5,008 bases of DNA from Thermoplasmatota archaeon. Its GTDB lineage: Archaea > Thermoplasmatota > E2 > DHVEG-1. Of this stretch, positions 1 to 5,008 are shown piece by piece. Both the position numbers and the translations under genes were made by a program. Within the stretch, counting starts at the first letter, position 1. The number at the start of each line of letters is the position of its first letter. The DNA lies in the NCBI GenBank assembly GCA_016930995.1, contig JAFGFQ010000036.1:1-5008 (forward strand), read 5' to 3'. The notes under the pieces were generated by a model. That model saw only the letters and a list, made by a program, of their open reading frames with translations, searched no databases and had not been told where the DNA came from.

Positions 1-892
1 CATATCGGATACCGAACGTGACGTATGCTGTTTGCAGATAACTACGGATGTCCTCTGCAGTGCTCCCACCGATGTCATCAAGCGTCCGAATGATCGTTCT
101 GGTCCCTATTAGGTTATGTTGTTCGGCCAGGGGTAAAAAACCATTTTTAAAATCATCTGTTGTCAGGATAAGTAGGTCGTACTCATCCGAGATCATTTTC
201 TGAGGCTCAAGGTCAGTGTATGAGGTTTCCATTTCCGGGTTCTGAATTTTACTGAACAGCTCAGAGCGATCAGCAGGTATGGAACGGTACAATGAATTCA
301 ATGATGATTCTTCTTTGAGGGTAATTGACACAGTCATGGTCGGGTAATAGTACAATTCTCCCGTGTGTGGAATATACTGGGTTGGATAGAGCATGAGGAC
401 AAGGATAGAATATCCTCGGAATTCGTATACACCAATCTCTGAATACAAACGATCAGGAAAAAGTTGATCAGAACCATAAAGTCCTTGATCTGGCTCAGGA
501 GTTGCATCATCCCGGGATACTGAAATAGGGATGGGTTTCCCACAGGGGATGAGGTGGAAGCCTGACCCAACGAATGTTTTTTCACCAGAGATGGTGATAG
601 TATCAACTGTCCGGTGTGGTGGCAGCAGTAGATACACTCCCTTCGTCGGTAACAAAGGTTCACCAGGGTTTCCTGAACAAGGGGACCCTGTCAGTTCTAT
701 TTGATCATATTGAACATTTTTTACTGAGGTTTTTGAAATACTTGGACTGGGAAATGAATACGTCATAGTGACAACATCGTTACAGTTCTCCTCTGTTGCC
801 AGCACATTTATGGAAAATGCCATCGCAAGCAATGCAAAAGATAGGATCGTAGCTTTAAACACTCCTCCTGCTTTACGGGTTTTTTTCTTCAT
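1..892 (-). CDS. Gingipain-like C25 family cysteine peptidase precursor, N-terminal part (runs off the window)
   Basis: Reading the minus strand from the ATG at 892-890 gives 297 uninterrupted codons to the window edge; the rest lies beyond base 1. Residues 1-32 form a signal peptide: basic MKKKTRK, a hydrophobic core around residues 14-31, and a likely cleavage site after VLA (32). Residues about 38-230 look like the C25 propeptide, with GEPLLPTKGVYLLLP at 77-91 and YYYPTMTVSITL at 181-192. From residue 238 (YDLLILTTDDF) to 297 the sequence matches the start of the Peptidase_C25 domain, including STAEDIRSYLQTAY at 277-290. The catalytic His/Cys pair would lie downstream, so activity cannot be judged. 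The family is known for secreted proteases made as inactive precursors, so I infer an exported peptidase. An in-frame ATG at 919-917 is rejected because it lies too close to the TATA box. The only cysteines are at 37, 72 and 117. Family assignment is fairly sure; substrate is unknown. Confidence 0.82.
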   Translation of the reverse strand, partial: MKKKTRKAGGVFKATILSFALLAMAFSINVLATEENCNDVVTMTYSFPSPSISKTSVKNVQYDQIELTGSPCSGNPGEPLLPTKGVYLLLPPHRTVDTITISGEKTFVGSGFHLIPCGKPIPISVSRDDATPEPDQGLYGSDQLFPDRLYSEIGVYEFRGYSILVLMLYPTQYIPHTGELYYYPTMTVSITLKEESSLNSLYRSIPADRSELFSKIQNPEMETSYTDLEPQKMISDEYDLLILTTDDFKNGFLPLAEQHNLIGTRTIIRTLDDIGGSTAEDIRSYLQTAYVTFGIRY

Positions 893-923
893 ACTATCCC
901 TACGTTCTTTTATTCTCATTGAA

Positions 924-933
924 ATTTATATAC
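924..933 (-). promoter_or_regulatory. Putative TATA box for the C25 peptidase gene
   Basis: The minus strand reads GTATATAAAT, starting right after the stop codon of the upstream gene (934-936). Archaeal transcription usually starts about 24-28 bp downstream of the TATA centre, which puts the start near base 902, about 10 nt before the ATG at 892. This suggests the peptidase has its own promoter. It also supports the 892 start over the ATG at 919. An AGGG at 898-901 could act as a weak ribosome binding site. Confidence 0.5.
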
Positions 934-1452
934 TTATCCCTTTGATTTTCCTTGAGATAGATCATGTAAAATGATTTCCGCGGTCCATCGTGCCACGTTC
1001 CCTGCTGCCTGAGGGCATTTATCGATATGAGCCCCTGCGTTTTCAAACGCCTCATATTCCTCCCTATCAAGCAGATTATAGCTCCGTCCGAACAGCTTCT
1101 TTTGGACGTCACAACAGAGAGGTGACCCATATTCTTCAAAAAACCTATCATATAACTTTTTTGTATATTTGAACACCAGTCGTTTTTTATGACCTTCGGT
1201 GAACTCCTGGTAGGTTCTGCCTACAAGGGCGCTGATGGCAATCATCCCTCCTGCAAGTGCTCCGCACGTGCCTTTTGAGGACAGTGCGGTGCCTCCAGCA
1301 AGTCCCTGAGATGCTTGAAAAATGGATTCATCTCCGATATCAAGAGTCTCTTTCAGGGCAGCAAGCACACATTGTGGACAACTGCCAAGCTTTGCTTCAT
1401 AAGCAAACGCTCGATTATACGCGTCTTCCAGAAGGTCCTTCTCGCTGGTCAT
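934..1452 (-). CDS. C_GCAxxG_C_C family (probable redox) protein
   Basis: This 172-aa protein fits the C_GCAxxG_C_C family (Pfam PF09719), a cysteine-rich family thought to be redox-active but without a firmly assigned reaction. The conserved pattern is complete: CPQC at 25-28, the central GTCGALAGG at 61-69 (Cys63), the LCCDVQ pair at 112-117 (Cys113, Cys114), and KCPQAAG at 145-151 (Cys146) in the C-terminal helix. The length is usual for the family. There is no signal peptide or membrane segment, so it should be cytoplasmic. In relatives the cysteines have been suggested to bind a metal or cluster or to form disulfides; that is inference here. It follows a small ORF by 6 nt and precedes the C25 peptidase gene by 41 bp, all on the same strand. 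The ATG at 1452 is chosen because a TATA-like box lies 26 bp upstream and no ribosome binding site is seen, which fits a leaderless transcript. Confidence 0.85.
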   Translation of the reverse strand: MTSEKDLLEDAYNRAFAYEAKLGSCPQCVLAALKETLDIGDESIFQASQGLAGGTALSSKGTCGALAGGMIAISALVGRTYQEFTEGHKKRLVFKYTKKLYDRFFEEYGSPLCCDVQKKLFGRSYNLLDREEYEAFENAGAHIDKCPQAAGNVARWTAEIILHDLSQGKSKG

Positions 1453-1458
1453 ACAGGC

Positions 1459-1668
1459 CTATAGTCCAACCTGTGTTATAAACCTTTTAGAAAGGAATAT
1501 TCTCTGGAGCATCATCTGGGCTAAAGAGACAGGATGTGATGAGACATCCAGATCTTTCATATGAAACGAAAACATCTGATCATCGATTACGATAAAATCA
1601 AAAAGAACAGGTTCAAAATCCTTTTTCTGGACTACCATTTTTACTATGGCTGATGAAAATTTTTTCAT
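1459..1668 (-). CDS. Small hypothetical protein (69 aa)
   Basis: I do not recognise this protein. The frame is open from a GTG at 1686, which would give 75 aa. I prefer the ATG at 1668-1666 (MKKFSSAIVKMV), because TAGGGA sits 8-9 nt before it as a possible ribosome binding site. The product has a basic N-terminus, a hydrophobic and acidic middle (FDFIVIDDQMFSFHMKDLD, about residues 23-41) and a basic C-terminus. It has no cysteine and no clear membrane helix. In favour of a real gene: a TATA-like box at 1707-1714 upstream, a 14-bp palindrome between that box and the start, and a stop only 6 nt before the next gene. Against: it is short, matches no family I know, and contains the likely promoter of the next gene. 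The middle might be a remnant of the sensor half of a longer regulator, but that is speculation. Confidence 0.42.
   Translation of the reverse strand: MKKFSSAIVKMVVQKKDFEPVLFDFIVIDDQMFSFHMKDLDVSSHPVSLAQMMLQRIFLSKRFITQVGL
1475..1488 (-). promoter_or_regulatory. Putative BRE/TATA element for the C_GCAxxG_C_C gene, inside the preceding small ORF
   Basis: The minus strand reads AAAAGG (1488-1483) followed by TTTATAAC (1482-1475), which resembles a purine-rich BRE plus TATA box. The TATA centre lies 26 bp before the ATG at 1452, the usual archaeal spacing, so transcription would begin at or next to the start codon. The element lies within the last codons of the 1459-1668 ORF, so it would be an internal promoter if that ORF is real. 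Confidence 0.45.
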
Positions 1669-1693
1669 AGTATTTTTCCCTATCACTAAATAC

Positions 1694-1707
1694 TTAACAA
1701 TTGTTAA
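1694..1707. promoter_or_regulatory. Perfect 14-bp palindrome, candidate operator (minus-strand side)
   Basis: TTAACAATTGTTAA is identical to its own reverse complement. It lies just downstream of the TATA-like box as read on the minus strand and upstream of the predicted start near 1685. A bound dimeric regulator there would be expected to block the small ORF's promoter. The regulator is unknown. Confidence 0.4.
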
Positions 1708-1716
1708 TTATAAATA
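1706..1716. promoter_or_regulatory. TATA-like box readable in both directions in the divergent spacer
   Basis: The plus strand reads AATTATAAATA and the minus strand TATTTATAATT, around the palindromic core TTATAA (1708-1713). On the minus strand the predicted transcription start is near 1685, beside the GTG at 1686 and 17 nt before the ATG at 1668. On the plus strand it is near 1737, about 70 nt before the cupin ATG. It may serve one or both genes. The 1687-1807 spacer holds this box, two inverted repeats and a short upstream ORF. Confidence 0.45.
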
Positions 1717-1730
1717 GTTTTGCACAAAAC
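1717..1730. promoter_or_regulatory. Inverted repeat GTTTTG-CA-CAAAAC, candidate operator (plus-strand side)
   Basis: The two 6-bp arms are perfect inverted copies with a 2-bp spacer. The repeat lies just downstream of the TATA-like box as read on the plus strand and before the predicted plus-strand start near 1737. Its centre (1723.5) and that of the 1694-1707 palindrome (1700.5) lie at almost equal distances from the TATA centre. The two sequences differ, so one regulator need not bind both. Confidence 0.35.
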
Positions 1731-1754
1731 ATCCCCTGATATTGAGAATTTCTG

Positions 1755-1802
1755 ATGAAAAATTGGAAATCTTTATTAGTTCATTACTTCTTCTACTGTT
1801 GA
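1755..1802 (+). other. Possible 15-codon upstream ORF (leader peptide) before the cupin gene
   Basis: An ATG at 1755 opens a reading frame for MKNWKSLLVHYFFYC, and its TGA ends 5 nt before the cupin ATG. It lies within the leader predicted from the TATA box at 1708-1716. The peptide is rich in aromatic residues (W, Y, F, F, Y). The cupin start has no ribosome binding site of its own, so coupling through this ORF is conceivable. An ORF this short can easily arise by chance. Confidence 0.18.
1772..1779 (+). promoter_or_regulatory. Weak alternative TATA-like element close to the cupin start
   Basis: TTTATTAG, preceded by the purine run GGAAA (1765-1769), has its centre about 32 bp before the cupin ATG at 1808. 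It would give a leader of only 5-8 nt, which fits the missing ribosome binding site. It competes with the better box at 1708-1716 as the cupin promoter. Confidence 0.25.
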
Positions 1803-1807
1803 TACTC

Positions 1808-2155
1808 ATGGATGAGGACGTAATTCTTTTAAAAAACGGTGAGGAAAAAAGTATAACAAAAAAACCAGGAAGAACCTATCGATTAATGCTAAAAACACAG
1901 AAGATGGAGGCAATCATCGCTGAAATCGATCCTCACACGGAATCAAGATTATTCCAACATGACGGAGAGGAAATGCATCTGGTCCTGGAAGGCGAAATGG
2001 AATACACCGTCGGTGAAAAAAGCTATAAACTCTCTGAAGGGGACATCCTTTGGCATAAATCAAAACTCATACACCATGCAAAGAACAACAGTACAAAAAA
2101 AGTCGTCTACATTACAGTTGCGACACCACCAAGTTTCATGTCAAGTATGGTCTAA
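1808..2155 (+). CDS. Stand-alone cupin domain protein (cupin_2)
   Basis: This 115-aa protein is a single small beta-barrel cupin. Motif 1 is QHDGEEMHLVLEGEMEYTVG (50-69), with possible metal ligands His51, Glu55 and His57. Motif 2 is GDILWHKSKLIHHAKNNS (78-95), with His89 or His90 as the last ligand and the usual asparagine after it. The ending YITVATPPSF (101-110) and the N-terminus resemble the ligand-sensing half of XRE-cupin regulators, but the helix-turn-helix is missing. It could be a small-molecule sensor or a metal-dependent enzyme; the sequence does not decide. The ATG at 1808 is chosen because the protein then begins where cupin homology begins. The frame stays open back to a TTG at 1742, which would add a hydrophobic leucine run, but I think this is chance. 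The gene diverges from the small ORF and converges on birA with a 15-bp overlap. Confidence 0.82.
   Translation: MDEDVILLKNGEEKSITKKPGRTYRLMLKTQKMEAIIAEIDPHTESRLFQHDGEEMHLVLEGEMEYTVGEKSYKLSEGDILWHKSKLIHHAKNNSTKKVVYITVATPPSFMSSMV
2095..2101 (-). terminator. Oligo-T tract, possible terminator of the pyc-birA operon
   Basis: On the minus strand a run of seven T residues lies about 40 nt after the birA stop codon, inside the antisense of the cupin gene. Archaeal RNA polymerase often stops at such T-runs without a hairpin. On the plus strand the nearest T-run after the cupin stop is a weaker TTTTT at 2203-2207. Confidence 0.3.
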
Positions 2156-2950
2156 CTCATCGAAGTACAGACAATCACCACTAAGGATCTTCTGAATATC
2201 TCCTTTTTCTGTCCTCAGGAGGAGAAATCCTGATTGATCCACAGCAATAGCAGTACCTTGGATTGATGATACAGATGTTCGTATACGAATAACTTTTCCA
2301 AGCGTATCTGAATACGACTTCCATTCTTCGATTATCTTATCATACTGCTGCTTCATAAAACGATGGTAGAACTCATCAAACTCCCTGAAGAATCTTCCAA
2401 GGAATTCAAAATACTCTACCGTCGCTCCTATCTCAGTTTTCAATGACGTTGAGCGTAAACGAATGTCATCAGAAAGCAACCTTGAGTCGATGTTTACATT
2501 AACGCCGATACCAACGATCACATAAGTGAGTGTATTTCCATTTATCTCTGATTCAAGGAGGATCCCTGCGATTTTCTTTCCATTCACCCGAACATCATTT
2601 GGCCATTTAATGGTCGGATGCAGACCATACGATTCGATGGTTTTTGCCACGACCAACGCTGCACCGATTGGCAACAACGATACTTTCTCAGGGACGATGT
2701 GCGGTCGGAGAATCAGAGAAAGATACACGCCACCCTCTGGAGACTGCCAACTGCGGTCAAATCGCCCGCGACCCTTCCTTTGTGTCTGCGCAAGAATCAC
2801 AGTTCCCTCTTCTGCGCCACCACGAGCAAGGTCTTTTGCAGTCAGATTCGTAGAATCAAGATTCTGAAAAACAAGCAGTTTTTTCACAAAACCAACAGCA
2901 AGGTTTTTTGAAAACTCCGATGATTTCTCAATAAATGATTTCTTATCCAT
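2141..2950 (-). CDS. birA: Biotin--[pyruvate carboxylase] ligase, monofunctional
   Basis: This enzyme makes biotinyl-AMP from biotin and ATP and transfers biotin to the acceptor lysine of the carboxylase, presumably PycB next door. Counting from the ATG at 2950 (269 aa), residues about 25-35 contain LLVFQNLDSTN, followed by the biotinyl-AMP loop KGRGRFDRSW at 59-68, SPEGGVYLS at 70-78, KWPNDV at 115-120 with the conserved lysine, KIAGILLE at 126-133 and GIGVNVN at 147-153. A BPL_C-type barrel starts near GKVIRIRTSV. There is no N-terminal DNA-binding domain, so it should not be a repressor like E. coli BirA. About 24 extra residues precede the core. Asp65 stands where E. coli has glycine in GRGRRGR; some archaeal ligases also differ there. 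A GTG at 2962 is an alternative start; neither start has a clear ribosome binding site. It lies 19 nt after pycA, so co-transcription is likely. Confidence 0.93.
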   Translation of the reverse strand: MDKKSFIEKSSEFSKNLAVGFVKKLLVFQNLDSTNLTAKDLARGGAEEGTVILAQTQRKGRGRFDRSWQSPEGGVYLSLILRPHIVPEKVSLLPIGAALVVAKTIESYGLHPTIKWPNDVRVNGKKIAGILLESEINGNTLTYVIVGIGVNVNIDSRLLSDDIRLRSTSLKTEIGATVEYFEFLGRFFREFDEFYHRFMKQQYDKIIEEWKSYSDTLGKVIRIRTSVSSIQGTAIAVDQSGFLLLRTEKGDIQKILSGDCLYFDELDHT

Positions 2951-2969
2951 ACGAAGTGACACAAAAATT

Positions 2970-4430
2970 TTATTTTTGTTGTTGATTGCTGTTTGCAGCC
3001 ATAATCACCGCTTGGACCGCGGCCATTGCTGCAGCAGTCTTCGGTCCAGAGGATTGTGCTTTCATCTCCTGAACGTACTTTACCACCTGATCAAGAATGT
3101 TGTATCGAGGAATGAAACTGGTATCATAGGTCCCTGCGCGCCATTGAGGGTTGTTCATGACCACCTGATGGAACGGGATGTTGTTTCGTACACCACCAAT
3201 CTGGAACTCCCAGAGAGCTCGTTTCATACGCTCGATTGCCCGTGGTCTGTCCTCGCCCCAGACGATGAGTTTTGCTATCATGGAATCATAAAAGGGTGGG
3301 ATTGTAAAACCAGGATACACACCAGAATCGACTCGGATGCCAGGACCACTTGGCTCTGCATATCTGATGATTTTTGCGGGAGCCGGCATGAAATTGTTCA
3401 AAGGATCCTCCGCGTTAATCCGACATTCAATCGAATGACCACGAGGATGGATATCTTTTTGATCGTACTCAAGCTCCAAACCGGAGGCGACACGAAGCTG
3501 CTCCCGAGCAAGATCGACACCGGTCGTCACCTCTGTGATCGGATGCTCTACCTGCAAACGAGTGTTCATTTCAAGGAAATAATATTTACCAGCCTTAAAC
3601 ATAAACTCGCAGGTCCCTGCGTTATAATATCCAGCGGTTTTTGCGGCAAGCACTGCTTGCGCACCGATTTCTTTACGTAGCTCAGGAGTCAATGCACACG
3701 ACGGCGTCTCTTCAATGAGCTTCTGATGACGTCGCTGCACACTACATTCCCGTTCATAACAATGTATCAAATGACCTTTCTTATCCCCAATTACCTGATA
3801 TTCAATATGACGAGGGTTTTCGATGAATTTCTCGATAAAAACAGAATCATCACCAAACGAGTTCTTCGCAAGCTGTCGGACTGTTGTGAGGGCTTTTTCC
3901 ATCTGCTGTTCATCGTTTACTTGTTGGATCCCAATCCCTCCACCGCCGGCAGAGGCTTTGAGCATGACCGGATATCCAATCTCGTGGGCGATGTCTTTTG
4001 CCCGTTCATGATTGGCAATCGCCTCAGTCACCCCTGGTACGACTTTCACACCTGCTTTGATCATGGATTTTTTTGAGTCAATTTTCGATCCCATCAGTTT
4101 CATCGCAGAAACCGGTGGGCCAATAAACTCGATGTTGTTCTTCTTACACATTTCCGCAAACTCAGAATTCTCCGCCATAAATCCATAGCCAGGGTGGATT
4201 CCTTCTGCCCCTGCTTTCAACGCAACCTCGATGATTTTCTGTTTATTGAGATAGCTCTGACTCGCAGGACCAGGGCCGATATTGTATTTTTCATCAGCGT
4301 ATTTCACAAATAACGCGTGCTGATCCGCATCTGAGTAGACAGCAACGGTTCCAATCCCAAACTCTTTGCAAGCCCGCATGATCCTTACAGCAATTTCTCC
4401 GCGGTTAGCAATGAGTACTTTATTTAACAT
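2970..4430 (-). CDS. pycA: Pyruvate carboxylase subunit A (biotin carboxylase subunit)
   Basis: This 486-aa subunit carboxylates the biotin on PycB using ATP and bicarbonate, the first half-reaction of oxaloacetate synthesis. The three-domain biotin carboxylase fold is complete: IANRGEIAVR at 7-16, IHPGYGFMAEN at 78-88, the ATP-grasp glycine loop KASAGGGGIG at 158-167, HQK at 235-237, CEF with Glu275, FLEMNTRLQVEHP at 285-297 (Glu287, Asn289, Arg291, Gln293, Glu295) and Arg337 in ECRINAEDP. These align with E. coli AccC active-site residues shifted by one. After residue about 460 comes an alanine-rich tail ending in SNQQQK, absent from short AccC proteins. The start at 4430 has an AGGTGAT ribosome binding site 5 nt upstream. 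The protein alone cannot separate pyruvate from acyl-CoA carboxylase; the PycB-type partner and the adjacent ligase favour pyruvate carboxylase. Confidence 0.93.
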   Translation of the reverse strand: MLNKVLIANRGEIAVRIMRACKEFGIGTVAVYSDADQHALFVKYADEKYNIGPGPASQSYLNKQKIIEVALKAGAEGIHPGYGFMAENSEFAEMCKKNNIEFIGPPVSAMKLMGSKIDSKKSMIKAGVKVVPGVTEAIANHERAKDIAHEIGYPVMLKASAGGGGIGIQQVNDEQQMEKALTTVRQLAKNSFGDDSVFIEKFIENPRHIEYQVIGDKKGHLIHCYERECSVQRRHQKLIEETPSCALTPELRKEIGAQAVLAAKTAGYYNAGTCEFMFKAGKYYFLEMNTRLQVEHPITEVTTGVDLAREQLRVASGLELEYDQKDIHPRGHSIECRINAEDPLNNFMPAPAKIIRYAEPSGPGIRVDSGVYPGFTIPPFYDSMIAKLIVWGEDRPRAIERMKRALWEFQIGGVRNNIPFHQVVMNNPQWRAGTYDTSFIPRYNILDQVVKYVQEMKAQSSGPKTAAAMAAVQAVIMAANSNQQQK

Positions 4431-4435
4431 GACAT

Positions 4436-4442
4436 ATCACCT
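4436..4442 (-). promoter_or_regulatory. Strong ribosome binding site of pycA
   Basis: The minus strand reads AGGTGAT, complementary to an AUCACCUCC-type 16S rRNA 3' end, 5 nt before the pycA ATG. It begins 4 nt after the pycB stop codon, so pycA can be translated efficiently from the joint transcript. It is the only clear Shine-Dalgarno sequence in the window. Confidence 0.75.
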
Positions 4443-4445
4443 TTT

Positions 4446-5008
4446 TTACAGAATCTGCACCAGAAGATCCCCACTGCAAACAGGTGCGCCTTCTTTAATG
4501 AAGATTTCCTTGACTTCTCCTTCAGATTCGCATTTGATCTCTTGTTCCATCTTCATTGCTTCGATGGTGGCAATAATATCTCCTTTCTTGACCTTGTCAC
4601 CTTTCTTTACTTTTATTTTCAGAATGGTCCCTTGCATGTTTGATTTAATGCCACCTTCGACATCCTTTGGTTTTTCTTGTTGAGCCGCACCTGCTGCCCC
4701 TGCGACAAGATACCCACCAGAGGGGATAACCTTGACTTCATAAGGCTCTCCGTCGACCTCGACTTGGAATTCTGTTGGAATCTGTGCAGGACCTGCTCTT
4801 TTCTCCGGTGGCAGTGTCTCCAACCAGAGTTGTTTTACCTCAGGGAATGATTGTTTAACCATCGCCCTGGTGAATTGATGATCAAGGGGTAGTGGTAACA
4901 TATCCGAGGTGAACTCAGCAATCGCTTGTCCTTTCAAGAACTTCAAACCCACTTGTGGATAGAGAATGTAGGTCATGATATCTTCTTCTTTCTTAATCAG
5001 TGATCCGC
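4446..5008 (-). CDS. pycB: Pyruvate carboxylase subunit B, C-terminal part (5' end outside the window)
   Basis: This is the end of the subunit that carries biotin and transfers the carboxyl group to pyruvate. The frame is open from the window edge, and the ATG at 4976 is internal: the residues around it, KKEEDIMTYILYPQVGLKFL, form the conserved end of the PycB/OadA carboxyltransferase region. After a helical stretch and a short beta segment (FQVEVDGEPYEVKVIP) comes an Ala/Gly/Gln linker, then a complete biotinyl domain. In that domain EAMKM has its acceptor lysine at bases 4551-4553, 35 codons before the stop, the typical spacing. The catalytic barrel with its metal and pyruvate sites lies beyond base 5008. 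The closest alternative is the oxaloacetate decarboxylase alpha subunit, which has the same layout. The pycA gene 15 nt downstream, and no visible sodium-pump subunit, favour pyruvate carboxylase. Confidence 0.9.
   Translation of the reverse strand, partial: GSLIKKEEDIMTYILYPQVGLKFLKGQAIAEFTSDMLPLPLDHQFTRAMVKQSFPEVKQLWLETLPPEKRAGPAQIPTEFQVEVDGEPYEVKVIPSGGYLVAGAAGAAQQEKPKDVEGGIKSNMQGTILKIKVKKGDKVKKGDIIATIEAMKMEQEIKCESEGEVKEIFIKEGAPVCSGDLLVQIL

Noticed and set aside
334..663. Minus-strand open frame of 109 codons in the C25 gene region
   Set aside because: It is in a different frame from the C25 precursor, whose reading is continuous from 892 to the window edge with recognisable motifs. This frame has none.
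893..919. Upstream in-frame ATG at 919 for the C25 precursor
   Set aside because: It would put MRIKERRDS before the signal peptide and lies within about 10 bp of the TATA box, upstream of the expected transcription start.
1742..1807. TTG start at 1742 giving the cupin an N-terminal hydrophobic segment
   Set aside because: Cupin homology starts at the ATG at 1808. The extra part is a low-complexity leucine run from CTT/TTA repeats, there is no ribosome binding site, and the family is soluble.
2976..3680. Long open frame on the plus strand (234 codons) inside pycA
   Set aside because: It lies entirely antisense to pycA, which has every conserved biotin carboxylase motif. The product is rich in Cys, His and Arg and resembles no protein; it is a shadow of the pycA codon pattern.
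4974..4976. ATG at 4976 as the start of a separate 176-aa biotin carrier protein
   Set aside because: The frame stays open to the window edge. The residues on both sides of this ATG form one conserved PycB/OadA segment, so it is an internal methionine.
4446..5008. Oxaloacetate decarboxylase alpha subunit instead of PycB
   Set aside because: The visible C-terminal part cannot exclude it, but the biotin carboxylase gene directly downstream in the same operon is expected for pyruvate carboxylase and not for the decarboxylase sodium pump.
1..5008. tRNA or rRNA genes, CRISPR arrays, insertion sequences, long direct repeats
   Set aside because: I looked for cloverleaf-type segments, regularly spaced repeats, transposase motifs and terminal inverted repeats on both strands and saw none. 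Nearly all the sequence is accounted for by coding regions and short spacers.

Overview
This window looks like chromosomal DNA of an archaeon, most likely a methanogenic or Thermoplasmatota-type lineage of the Euryarchaeota; the exact lineage cannot be fixed from 5 kb. Three things point to archaea. Several genes have AT-rich TATA-like boxes about 25-36 bp before the start codon, with little or no leader. The one clear ribosome binding site (AGGTGAT, before pycA) matches an archaeal 16S 3' end. Pyruvate carboxylase is split into two subunits with a short biotin protein ligase beside them, an arrangement known from methanogens.

Right half (2141-5008, all minus strand): a compact biotin operon, read pycB (3' part only; its 5' part lies beyond base 5008), pycA, then birA. 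The gaps are 15 nt between pycB and pycA and 19 nt (7 nt with the GTG start) between pycA and birA. PycA carboxylates biotin with ATP and bicarbonate. PycB carries the biotinyl lysine at its C-terminus and the carboxyltransferase domain (outside the window), which passes the carboxyl group to pyruvate to make oxaloacetate. BirA attaches biotin to PycB. The operon therefore encodes both an anaplerotic enzyme and the enzyme that activates it.

Centre (1459-2155): a small stand-alone cupin gene on the plus strand, whose 3' end overlaps the 3' end of birA by 15 bp. It diverges from a short unrecognised minus-strand ORF (about 69 aa). The divergent spacer holds a TATA-like box readable in both directions, flanked almost symmetrically by two 14-bp inverted repeats. 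This is the most interesting regulatory structure in the window.

Left part (1-1452, minus strand): a cysteine-rich C_GCAxxG_C_C family redox protein, with a TATA box placed for leaderless transcription. It is followed 41 bp later by the 5' part of a secreted gingipain-like (family C25) cysteine peptidase. In that peptidase the signal peptide, propeptide and first part of the catalytic domain are visible; the catalytic residues lie beyond base 1.

The window is gene-dense. I see no RNA gene, insertion sequence or CRISPR array, and no clearly novel multi-gene system.
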